This document shows, piece after piece, positions 1 to 5,364 of a stretch of DNA of 5,364 nucleotides. The stretch comes from an uncultured Veillonella sp. (GTDB lineage Bacteria; Bacillota; Negativicutes; Veillonellales; Veillonellaceae), in NCBI GenBank assembly GCA_959608595.1, contig CAUHTB010000068.1, positions 1-5,364 on the forward strand, given 5' to 3'. Position 1 is the stretch's first letter. The number at the start of each line of letters is the position of its first letter. The position numbers and the translations under genes are program-made. Below the pieces are notes generated by a model. The model searched no databases. It saw nothing but the letters and a program-made list of their open reading frames with translations, and was not told the origin of the DNA.

Positions 1-62
1 ATTAGGGAAATTTTATGGGGCTCTAACTATTTATACTGTTGTAAGCGTTCAATAATTGTCAT
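1..62 (-). pseudogene. Possible N-terminus of an AMP-forming acyl-CoA ligase, interrupted by an in-frame TAG; continues beyond the window
   Basis: An ATG at 60-62 lies one nucleotide after the thiolase stop codon. It reads MTIIERLQQYK, then TAG (27-29), then in the same frame LEPHKISL up to the window edge. Ignoring the stop, the pattern resembles the first 20 residues of AMP-binding fatty-acid/acyl-CoA ligases, which often run like 'hIIErLqqyA.e.PdKiAl'. A ligase would fit the thiolase and hydratase neighbours, and from memory a BioY-ligase-thiolase set exists in Bacillus (yhfU, yhfT, yhfS). The ribosome binding site is weak (GGA about 11 nt upstream), so translation would be coupled to the thiolase. 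Options are a pseudogene, a strain-specific nonsense mutation, a sequencing error, or chance resemblance. Only about 20 codons are visible and the adenylation motifs lie outside the window, so this is a tentative call. Confidence 0.33.
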
Positions 63-63
63 A

Positions 64-1170
64 TTACATACGTTCCATAATTAAAGCCGATCCTGTGCCT
101 CCTGCACCAGCAATAGCGCTTAAACCAAAACGTCCACCACAAGATTCTAAAGCAGCCATACAGTGAAGCACTAATATGGCGCCAGAACATCCATAGGGAT
201 GCCCATAAGCTAACGCTCCACCAAACATGTTATATTTCCCAATATGATTTGGATAAGTCTTATCAAAAAGAACATCAATAATGGCAAAGGCTTCATTCCA
301 TTCCACTACGTCAATATCATCCATAGTTAAACCTGTACGTTTTAAAATGGCTTCTGTGCTTTCAAGGGCACCCTCTGGACTAAACTGGGGATTTCCTGCC
401 CAAGGTTTGACGCTATGAATTTTAAAAGGCCCTTTTTTATTAGATAAATATACAAAGGCTGCTCCATCATGAGTTAAACACGCATTGCCTGCATTTGTAA
501 TAGAGTCAGCTCCCAACAAAGGCTTCATCCTAGACAAGAGTTTCTCGTTCATCGTAGGTCGAATACATTCATCTATACATCTTTTACCATCTATAGTAAT
601 AGGCATAATATATGACTGTAAATATGGGTTATCTAAAGCTGCTGATGCTCTTTGATGACTGCCAATAATATGCGGATATAAATCTTCCTTTGTTACATTG
701 TATTTATGAATAGTCCGCTCGGCCCCTTCAAGCATGGCTAAAGGCGATTGATCTTGGGGCGTAAATTGAGCTACCTTATAGGCTCCTTCTCGGTCATCCC
801 CAGATGCATACACCCGCTCTGGCTGTAACGACGAACTTTCAATACCGCCTGCAATAGCAGAGTCCATAATACCAGACACAATATGTGCATATGCTATCTC
901 AATACTCATCAAAGCTGAGGCACATTGCATATCAACGGTGATAGCAGGCACATAATTTGGTAAATTACACATAAGACCCATGAGACGGCCAAGGTTTCCA
1001 CCTGTACCAACTGCATTACCACAGAAGATTCCATCTATATGTGAAATAGTATAACGATTAATTATTTCATCAATTACTTGAGAGCCCAAAATCTCGGGTC
1101 TCATATGTTTATATTGTCCATTTAAAACGCCGATAGGACTTCTAAGCCCACCATGAATATATACTGACAT
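64..1170 (-). CDS. Thiolase family protein (acetyl-CoA C-acyltransferase-like) lacking the second catalytic cysteine
   Basis: This 368-residue protein has thiolase organisation throughout; the family joins or cleaves acyl-CoA at a beta-keto position in the cytoplasm. Visible are the N-terminal VYIHGGLRSPIG strand, the nucleophile region DMQCASALMS (Cys83), AIAGGIESSS (105-114), WNEAFA (291-296) and YGHPYGCSGA (322-331, His324). The usual C-terminal CxG motif reads AGAG here (354-357), so the acid/base cysteine is Ala354; Cys328 sits unusually inside the GHP segment. The start at 1168-1170 is chosen because AGGAG (1176-1180) lies 5 nt upstream and the family begins at this point. An in-frame ATG at 1225-1227 would add 19 residues encoded by a hairpin, and is rejected. 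The gene follows bioY by 66 nt on the same strand, probably in one operon. Substrate is unknown; either a divergent condensing/thiolytic enzyme or one with altered chemistry. Family assignment is secure, biochemical role is not. Confidence 0.9.
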   Translation of the reverse strand: MSVYIHGGLRSPIGVLNGQYKHMRPEILGSQVIDEIINRYTISHIDGIFCGNAVGTGGNLGRLMGLMCNLPNYVPAITVDMQCASALMSIEIAYAHIVSGIMDSAIAGGIESSSLQPERVYASGDDREGAYKVAQFTPQDQSPLAMLEGAERTIHKYNVTKEDLYPHIIGSHQRASAALDNPYLQSYIMPITIDGKRCIDECIRPTMNEKLLSRMKPLLGADSITNAGNACLTHDGAAFVYLSNKKGPFKIHSVKPWAGNPQFSPEGALESTEAILKRTGLTMDDIDVVEWNEAFAIIDVLFDKTYPNHIGKYNMFGGALAYGHPYGCSGAILVLHCMAALESCGGRFGLSAIAGAGGTGSALIMERM

Positions 1171-1175
1171 ATAAG

Positions 1176-1180
1176 CTCCT
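1176..1180 (-). promoter_or_regulatory. Ribosome binding site that fixes the thiolase start
   Basis: The minus strand reads AGGAG, then CTTAT, then ATG, a strong Shine-Dalgarno with 5-nt spacing. It supports initiation at 1170 rather than at the upstream in-frame ATG at 1225-1227, whose leader is only the short spacer after bioY. Confidence 0.8.
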
Positions 1181-1194
1181 ATAACAAAATGCAC

Positions 1195-1224
1195 AAAAGA
1201 GGCACCCCAAGGAATGCCTCTTTT
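1195..1224 (-). terminator. Perfect hairpin between bioY and thiolase: intrinsic terminator or attenuator
   Basis: Arms AAAAGAGGCA (1195-1204) and TGCCTCTTTT (1215-1224) pair perfectly over 10 bp around a 10-nt loop. On the transcript of bioY the stem is followed by a short U run (UUUU, then GUGC), starting 12 nt after the bioY stop codon. It looks like a Rho-independent terminator with a weak U tract. The thiolase ATG is only 24 nt beyond, which leaves no room for a separate promoter, so partial read-through or attenuation is the likely effect. The stem is nearly symmetrical, so it could also stop transcription from the other direction, but no plus-strand gene is visible. Confidence 0.7.
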
Positions 1225-1236
1225 CATTATTACATG

Positions 1237-1749
1237 CTAAATTTTAATTTTAGTTGCTAGCCAGGATGCAACGAGACATTTTACGATATCCCCAGGAATA
1301 AATGGGAACATAACTACAGGCAACGCCGCCCAAAGTTCTGTTTTGGTAACAATCATAAAGCCTGCCACACCAAATAGGTATACTACAGGAATTGTAATTA
1401 CAAGAGAGCGCCACGCATAAGAGAAAAAGCTCTTTTTAGGCCCTTTAAATACACTTAGTAAAGTATATGCTATTGGCCAAGAGAAGATAAATCCCCCTGT
1501 AGGTCCCAATAATTTACCAAGACCAGCTGTACCCCCAACGAATACAGGTAGACCAACGGCTCCTAGCAGAACATACACGATAAATACTATAAAAGCATCC
1601 TTTGGTTGCAATAATAAGCCTGTTAATGTCGCCACCAAAGTCAATGCGGTTACCATTGCCGGACTAAATGGCAATGGAAATGAAATATATGCTGAAATAC
1701 ATAATAAGGCTGTCAATAAAGCCATTTTTGTTAAACGTCTTGCTTCCAT
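1237..1749 (-). CDS. bioY: BioY, substrate-binding S component of an ECF biotin transporter
   Basis: The 170-residue protein is a small integral membrane protein with about six hydrophobic segments, a normal BioY length. It captures biotin in the membrane for uptake. BioY hallmarks are present in order: a short basic start then MALLTALLCISAYISFPLPFSP (9-30), GAVGLPVFVGGTAGLGKLLG (63-82) running into the family-typical GPTGG (82-86), and the C-terminal PFIPGDIVKCLVAS (149-162) with Asp154 and Lys157. An AGAGGT ribosome binding site precedes the ATG. It lies 8 nt after the hydratase gene, so the two are co-transcribed and perhaps translationally coupled, and a hairpin follows its stop. No EcfT or EcfA genes are in the window, so it presumably uses a shared energising module encoded elsewhere. 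Its presence suggests the cell takes up biotin and that the operon may respond to biotin status. Confidence 0.93.
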   Translation of the reverse strand: MEARRLTKMALLTALLCISAYISFPLPFSPAMVTALTLVATLTGLLLQPKDAFIVFIVYVLLGAVGLPVFVGGTAGLGKLLGPTGGFIFSWPIAYTLLSVFKGPKKSFFSYAWRSLVITIPVVYLFGVAGFMIVTKTELWAALPVVMFPFIPGDIVKCLVASWLATKIKI

Positions 1750-1757
1750 AATTACCT

Positions 1758-2324
1758 CTAACTAATACATCTTTGTTTCAAAGATGTTGAATCTTCATTT
1801 TCACCAAAAAAAGTAGCAGAAAATGCCAATGTATCACCTACATATCCTTCTACATGAGCATCCTCAGGGACTTCCACTAAAGTCACCATATCCCCTGCAA
1901 TGACAGGGGCATGAAAATAAATTGCCATCTGCTGTGCAGATTTACTAATATTCCAATAATTCCACAATGTTTCAAGAATCATACATCCCGGTACCACATA
2001 AGGATCCTCTCGATGAATTGGATTCGTGTCATTAATATCATTTACGAATTGTACTATATCTTTCTTGGAAAACGATATAGCTCCACTAATTTCATCATGA
2101 TGTACGGTAGTGCGAATGCTAAATTGTTTCGGCACCGGTCGTAAATCAACCATTAAAAAACCTGATTTATCTAGAATACCAATTGTAGTAGTTTTAGCGA
2201 TTTGATATAAAATACCACAGATAGATTGATCACTTCCTGAAGCATCATAATGCATATGCTTAATAACACTATGTCCTGGTAGATCTAAATCATTATTACA
2301 TAATGCTTTAAATAATGTTCTCAT
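1758..2324 (-). CDS. MaoC-like hot-dog hydratase/dehydratase
   Basis: The 188-residue cytoplasmic protein carries a MaoC/R-specific enoyl-CoA hydratase signature: FSKKDIVQFVNDINDTNPIH (85-104), matching the family's 'sxxDixxFaxlsgDxNPiH', followed by VVPGCMILETL (110-120), which corresponds to the 'i.pGm' helix. Asp99 and His104 have the five-residue spacing of the catalytic Asp/His pair of (R)-hydratases. The family adds or removes water on enoyl/3-hydroxyacyl-CoA or -ACP. The hot-dog core occupies about 80-175. Residues 1-80 have no motif I recognise and might be a degenerate second hot-dog, as in double hot-dog proteins. The ATG at 2322-2324 has AAAGGA about 10 nt upstream and a sigma-A promoter whose start point would fall about 27 nt before it, so it is the first gene of the unit. 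bioY follows after 8 nt. Acyl substrate is unknown; FabZ-like activity is an alternative. Confidence 0.72.
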   Translation of the reverse strand: MRTLFKALCNNDLDLPGHSVIKHMHYDASGSDQSICGILYQIAKTTTIGILDKSGFLMVDLRPVPKQFSIRTTVHHDEISGAISFSKKDIVQFVNDINDTNPIHREDPYVVPGCMILETLWNYWNISKSAQQMAIYFHAPVIAGDMVTLVEVPEDAHVEGYVGDTLAFSATFFGENEDSTSLKQRCIS

Positions 2325-2357
2325 ATAATCACAGTCCTTTATTTATTCAATAAATTG

Positions 2358-2386
2358 ATTATAATCAACATCTTTTCATTCGTCAA
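2358..2386 (-). promoter_or_regulatory. Sigma-A promoter of the hydratase-bioY-thiolase unit
   Basis: The minus strand has -35 TTGACG (2381-2386), a 17-nt spacer and a perfect -10 TATAAT (2358-2363). Transcription would begin near 2350, giving a leader of about 27 nt before the hydratase ATG at 2324. The DNA upstream (2416-2440) is very AT-rich and could act as an UP element. This is the only strong promoter seen in the window. Confidence 0.85.
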
Positions 2387-2391
2387 CAAAA
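2378..2391. promoter_or_regulatory. Imperfect palindrome over the -35 box, candidate operator
   Basis: On the minus strand this reads TTTTGTTGACGAAT, an imperfect copy of the perfect palindrome 24 bp upstream (TTTGTTAACAAA versus TTTGTTGACGAA, two differences). It covers the -35 hexamer, so a protein bound here would block RNA polymerase. The regulator is not identified. Confidence 0.45.
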
Positions 2392-2401
2392 GTCATTATC
2401 C

Positions 2402-2415
2402 ATTTGTTAACAAAT
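2402..2415. promoter_or_regulatory. Perfect 14-bp palindrome upstream of the -35 box, candidate operator
   Basis: ATTTGTTAACAAAT is a perfect dyad centred 24 bp upstream of the similar site on the -35 box. The TTGTTAAC half resembles the half-site of Firmicutes BirA biotin operators as I remember them, which is suggestive beside bioY. However, the gap to an inverted GTTGACGA half is 18 nt instead of about 15, so a BirA site is possible but not demonstrated. A TetR- or GntR-type fatty-acid regulator is an alternative. Confidence 0.5.
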
Positions 2416-2450
2416 ATAAAATAATATATCTATATTAGCTAAATGTACTA

Positions 2451-2488
2451 CCAAAAGAAAAGAACCCATGATATATCATAGGTTCTTT
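2451..2488 (-). terminator. Rho-independent terminator after galU
   Basis: AAAGAACC (2459-2466) pairs with GGTTCTTT (2481-2488). After one C-A mismatch the stem continues with ATGA/TCAT around a TATA loop. On the galU transcript the stem is followed by a U-rich run (TTTTCTTTTGG reading down to 2451). It begins about 25 nt after the galU stop and closes the envelope unit, insulating the promoter of the next unit. Confidence 0.88.
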
Positions 2489-2513
2489 CATAAGGTTAAA
2501 TCTTATAGATTTG

Positions 2514-3377
2514 TTATTTAAGATCTAGCTCTTTTAAGTATGCCTTGAAGTTTTCACCTAATTCTTCATTGCGCAATGCATACTCAACAGTAGCTTTCAA
2601 GTAACCTAGTTTATCACCTGTATCGTAACGAATGCCTTCATAGGCCAATGCATACGTGTCAGTTTTAGATGCTGCTAACGCATCAGTCAATTGAACCTCA
2701 TTACCTACGCCTGGTTTTGTATTTTCCAAAATATTGAAAATATCTGGAGTTAAAATATAACGACCTAATACAGCAAGTCTAGATGGAGCATCTTCTTGCT
2801 TAGGTTTTTCAACCAAGTTATGAACGCGATATAAATTATCAGCCAATGCTTCACCAGATACGATACCATAAGAGCTAACTTTATCTTCCGGTACAAATTG
2901 TGCCCCTAGAATAATACCAGGATGTTCGTTATAACACTCAATCAACTGTTTTAAGCATGGATTTTCAGGATTATATACAATATCATCACCAAGCAACACA
3001 GCAAATGGTTCATCACCAATAAAGGCTTTAGCACATAGTACAGCATCACCAAGACCACGTGGCGCCTTTTGGCGGATAAAGTGAACCTTAATATCTGCTA
3101 AATCCTTAATCATAGCCAACTGTTTATTTTTACCTTGGCTTTGTAACAATAATTCTAATTCAACACTGCTATCGAAATGGTCTTCAATAGCACGTTTATT
3201 ACGACCTGTAATGATTAGGATTTCTTCAATACCAGAATCTAGTGCTTCTTTCACAATATATTGGATAGCTGGTGTATCTACAATAGGAAGCATTTCCTTT
3301 GGTTGTGCTTTAGTAGCTGGTAAGAACCGTGTACCAAAGCCAGCTGCTGGAATAACGGCCTTTCTAATACGTTGCAT
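2514..3377 (-). CDS. galU: GalU, UTP-glucose-1-phosphate uridylyltransferase
   Basis: The 287-residue cytoplasmic enzyme makes UDP-glucose from UTP and glucose-1-phosphate, a precursor for surface polysaccharides, LPS core sugars and glycolipids. Full length is typical of bacterial GalU. The nucleotide-binding signature AAGFGTRFLPATKAQPKEML is at 11-30, LLGDD with the metal-binding Asp pair at 128-132, VEKP at 189-192 (Lys191 being the expected sugar-phosphate contact), GRYIL at 205-209, GNEVQLTDAL at 225-234, and YEGIRYDTGDKLGYL at 246-260. The combination with VEKP and QLTDAL favours GalU over RfbA-type thymidylyltransferases. The ATG at 3375-3377 follows AGGAG with good spacing, in the 13-nt gap after the OstA/LptD-like gene, so the two are expressed together. 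A strong terminator follows. Confidence 0.95.
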   Translation of the reverse strand: MQRIRKAVIPAAGFGTRFLPATKAQPKEMLPIVDTPAIQYIVKEALDSGIEEILIITGRNKRAIEDHFDSSVELELLLQSQGKNKQLAMIKDLADIKVHFIRQKAPRGLGDAVLCAKAFIGDEPFAVLLGDDIVYNPENPCLKQLIECYNEHPGIILGAQFVPEDKVSSYGIVSGEALADNLYRVHNLVEKPKQEDAPSRLAVLGRYILTPDIFNILENTKPGVGNEVQLTDALAASKTDTYALAYEGIRYDTGDKLGYLKATVEYALRNEELGENFKAYLKELDLK

Positions 3378-3390
3378 AATTATCTCCTAA

Positions 3391-4944
3391 TTAAAAGTCT
3401 TTGCCAACAAATTTGATCTTCCATTGATCATTGTTGCTTCTATGAGCATCTTTATATGTCAAATACATATCAAAGGAATGCAAATCACGATGCCATGTAT
3501 AGTACACAGAATCAATGTCCCCACTCATCATATTGGTTTTTACGCTTACAGAGAGGTCATCTAGACGAGTTAATTTATAGCTACCACCATAGATGAGTTC
3601 TTTTGGAAGCTCTGTCGTATCAAATCGATATGGAGAGTTGTTATAAGAAATATTACGTTGATTATAACTAACCCATACATTAGCACGATTTCCCACTTTA
3701 GATTGGAAACGAGCGCCCCAATAAGGCATGCTACGAATCGTACCATTATAACCATAATAATCTCGTTGGTAACCACCTAAGAAACGTAAATCTGCATTTT
3801 TCCAAAGCTTAATTGGATCATGAGATACTTCTGTATAATACTCTTTATGAGAACCTTTTACAGAACCCTCTTTCCAATAGCCCGCGTTTACACCACCACG
3901 TACAGTAACAGGAGATTTACCAACATGATATGTATGAGTATCTAAACGAGCTTCACCAATCTTTTCTACCCATACAGTTTCATCGTTATACTCATTAGAT
4001 TCTTTACTATAACCTATGGATGCAGTAGCCCAAGGCAAATAATGTCTATAGCCTACTTTTGGTTTAAATCCAGACTTTGAATACCAACGGTAATCAATAT
4101 AGGCTTCACCATGCTTACCGATTGGATACTCTGTACTACCATGCAAACCAATGCCATCATCACTACTATATGTAGGTTTTGGAACCAAGGAGAAAATACT
4201 AAATTTACCCTCTTTATCATGACGAAGGGATGCTGTATAAGAAGGCAAAGATAAAACCTTGAAGTTTTTAATATAGAAGGATGGTTTTTTGATAACTACT
4301 TTATCGCCAGGATATACCTTGATATCTTGACCTTCTACACGATAGTCAGGTGTATGTTTAAAAGCCATCGCATGTTTAGTGGTAACCATGCCTTTTTCCA
4401 TATGACCAGTTTCACCATCAAATGTAGCATTTTGCCCTTTTACATAGTAAGGGTCATTCCAACCAAAAGCTTGATCAGCTGTAAAATGATGATCACTAGT
4501 ACGATATGTCATATTTTGACCTGTAATATCCTTAGTTTTACCGCCATTTTCTAAAAAGCGATATCCACCAACAGTACGATATTCTGTAGTTTTCGTATTA
4601 CCTTCTATACGCGGAGACATCAAAGTTTGATTACCTTGAGTCACTACTACATCACCTTGTGCATATACATCACCAGTGGACCCTGTATAGGACATTTTAT
4701 CTGCATCAATACGAGTCGGCAACTGTTCTGTAGGTTGAGCAGACTTTGCCTTTTCACCACGACGTACAACACGGATATTACTATTGTCAGGTGTAGATGC
4801 TTTAGAGATTTCTCCAAGATAGGATTGATCAACGCTATCCAATTGATCTTGATATACCGTAGTTGACTCTGTAGCGGCCCATACTGGTTGTGCTAAACAG
4901 AAAACACATGCCGCTGCCAGCCATTGTACTTTACGTTTCCTCAT
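3391..4944 (-). CDS. OstA/LptD-like outer-membrane protein, short form without mature-region cysteines
   Basis: The 517-residue exported protein begins with a basic start, a hydrophobic core and a signal peptidase site after PVWA (residue 23). A polar linker leads to an OstA/LptA-type beta-jellyroll (about 77-225: LPTRIDADKMSYTG, VYAQGDVVVTQGNQTLMSPRIEG). Then VVIKKPSFYIKNFKVLSLPSY (216-236) resembles the 'I....f.i.g.pv.ylPy' junction before the LptD barrel. Residues 240-517 show alternating polar/aromatic strands and end in Phe, typical of Bam-inserted barrels. LptD places LPS in the outer leaflet. Here the barrel is about 275 residues (LptD proteins usually total 700-800 residues), and cysteines occur only in the signal peptide, so the conserved disulfides are absent. 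It may be a reduced LptD or a relative with another role, hence no gene symbol. AGGAG lies 11 nt before the ATG, slightly long. galU follows by 13 nt. Confidence 0.8.
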   Translation of the reverse strand: MRKRKVQWLAAACVFCLAQPVWAATESTTVYQDQLDSVDQSYLGEISKASTPDNSNIRVVRRGEKAKSAQPTEQLPTRIDADKMSYTGSTGDVYAQGDVVVTQGNQTLMSPRIEGNTKTTEYRTVGGYRFLENGGKTKDITGQNMTYRTSDHHFTADQAFGWNDPYYVKGQNATFDGETGHMEKGMVTTKHAMAFKHTPDYRVEGQDIKVYPGDKVVIKKPSFYIKNFKVLSLPSYTASLRHDKEGKFSIFSLVPKPTYSSDDGIGLHGSTEYPIGKHGEAYIDYRWYSKSGFKPKVGYRHYLPWATASIGYSKESNEYNDETVWVEKIGEARLDTHTYHVGKSPVTVRGGVNAGYWKEGSVKGSHKEYYTEVSHDPIKLWKNADLRFLGGYQRDYYGYNGTIRSMPYWGARFQSKVGNRANVWVSYNQRNISYNNSPYRFDTTELPKELIYGGSYKLTRLDDLSVSVKTNMMSGDIDSVYYTWHRDLHSFDMYLTYKDAHRSNNDQWKIKFVGKDF

Positions 4945-4981
4945 GGTTACTAGAACTCCTATTACTTTAAGAATTTGTTAA

Positions 4982-5364
4982 TTATTGATTACGCTTTACA
5001 ACAACGATAGGTTGAGAAACATTTTCTACAGGTTCTTCTGGCTCCTCAACTGCTGTAGCATCTTCAGCTACAGCTGCATTTTCATCAGTATCATTATTTT
5101 CTACATATTCTTCAGATTCACCTGTTGTATTAGGTACAGTTACAGCATCAGCTAATTCATCATCACTATGAGCTAAACCATCGCCACCAATAACAAGACC
5201 TTGAATTGTTACGGAATCTTGAGGTTGTACATAAATTGTTGCACCAGCAGGGTACTCAATATTTTTCCCCTTAACAAAAGCGCCACCTACTAAACCTACC
5301 GGTCCAAGTAAAACAGCACCAGCTACGGATGCACCTGCAGCTTTTACTTCATTACGAGTTTTGT
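4982..5364 (-). CDS. C-terminal part of an unidentified Gly-rich, acidic-tailed protein (5' end beyond the window)
   Basis: An open frame of 126 codons runs in from the right edge and ends at TAA (4982-4984); its start is outside the window. I do not recognise the family. The visible part has a small-residue hydrophobic stretch (AGASVAGAVLLGPVGLVGGAF, about 9-29 of the fragment) resembling a glycine-zipper membrane segment. A short segment KGKNIEYPAGATIYVQ (31-46) follows, similar in style to 'PAGT' segments of cell-envelope proteins. A strongly acidic, low-complexity tail of about 50 residues (19 Asp/Glu between 61 and 113) then ends in a basic/hydrophobic PIVVVKRNQ. It lies 37 nt upstream of the OstA/LptD-like gene with no promoter or terminator between, so it likely shares the transcript. 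An envelope role is inferred from context only. Confidence 0.75.
   Translation of the reverse strand, partial: KTRNEVKAAGASVAGAVLLGPVGLVGGAFVKGKNIEYPAGATIYVQPQDSVTIQGLVIGGDGLAHSDDELADAVTVPNTTGESEEYVENNDTDENAAVAEDATAVEEPEEPVENVSQPIVVVKRNQ

Noticed and set aside
1181..1215. Independent promoter for the thiolase (TTGGGG and TTGTTA with 17-nt spacing)
   Set aside because: The start point would fall in or after the thiolase ribosome binding site, and both hexamers are poor.
1171..1227. Longer thiolase start at the in-frame ATG 1225-1227, adding 19 residues
   Set aside because: The extension is encoded by the 1195-1224 hairpin, has no thiolase homology pattern, and a strong AGGAG lies 5 nt before the internal ATG at 1170.
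1911..2144. Plus-strand open frame of 77 codons
   Set aside because: It lies wholly antisense to the MaoC-like gene, has no ribosome binding site of note and no recognisable domain.
2380..2413. Canonical BirA operator
   Set aside because: The half-sites TTGTTAAC and GTTGACGA are separated by 18 nt rather than the roughly 15 I recall for Firmicutes BirA boxes, and the second half has two mismatches; kept only as a possibility.
2325..2513. Small gene, riboswitch or sRNA in the largest intergenic gap (189 nt)
   Set aside because: The gap is explained by the galU terminator, an AT-rich stretch, the dyads and the promoter; the leader after the promoter is too short (about 27 nt) for a riboswitch.
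3570..3776. Second minus-strand frame inside the LptD-like gene
   Set aside because: It overlaps a well-supported coding frame on the same strand and its composition is that of a shifted frame.
4327..4866. Plus-strand frames (4327-4554, 4627-4866) and a minus-strand frame (4647-4832) within the LptD-like gene
   Set aside because: They are overlapping shadows of the 517-residue exported protein; none shows a domain, a good start signal or a promoter.

Overview
All recognisable genes lie on the minus strand, in AT-rich DNA with strong AGGAG-type ribosome binding sites. A Firmicutes-style gene set (an ECF biotin transporter subunit BioY and a GalU of the usual bacterial type) sits beside an exported OstA/LptD-like outer-membrane protein. 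This combination suggests a diderm firmicute of the Negativicutes, most likely Veillonella or a close relative. The assignment is inferred from gene content and sequence style, not from a marker gene.

Reading in the direction of transcription (right to left), the window holds two transcription units. Unit 1 is an envelope unit. It begins with the C-terminal 126 residues of an unidentified Gly-rich/acidic protein (4982-5364, cut by the window edge), then the OstA/LptD-like protein (3391-4944) and galU (2514-3377), and ends at a clear Rho-independent terminator (2451-2488). Gaps of 37 and 13 nt with no promoter indicate co-transcription. GalU makes UDP-glucose for surface glycans, so the unit joins outer-membrane assembly with sugar-nucleotide supply.

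Unit 2 starts from a near-consensus sigma-A promoter (TTGACG, 17 nt, TATAAT; 2358-2386) set in a cluster of short palindromes. It encodes a MaoC-like hot-dog hydratase/dehydratase (1758-2324), the biotin transporter S component BioY (1237-1749) and a thiolase (64-1170). One nucleotide after the thiolase stop, a reading frame resembling the N-terminus of an AMP-forming acyl-CoA ligase begins, but it is interrupted by a TAG at codon 12 (1-62). A perfect 10-bp hairpin (1195-1224) separates bioY from the thiolase and looks like an internal terminator or attenuator.

The second unit is the most interesting part. Acyl-CoA-type enzymes (hydratase, thiolase and possibly a ligase) are packed around a biotin transporter. 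From memory, this parallels the B. subtilis yhfU-yhfT-yhfS group (BioY paralogue, acyl-CoA ligase, thiolase), which is linked to the biotin regulon. The thiolase is also unusual: the second catalytic cysteine of the family is replaced by alanine, and a cysteine appears instead within the GHP motif. No RNA genes, CRISPR arrays, insertion sequences or attachment sites were seen.
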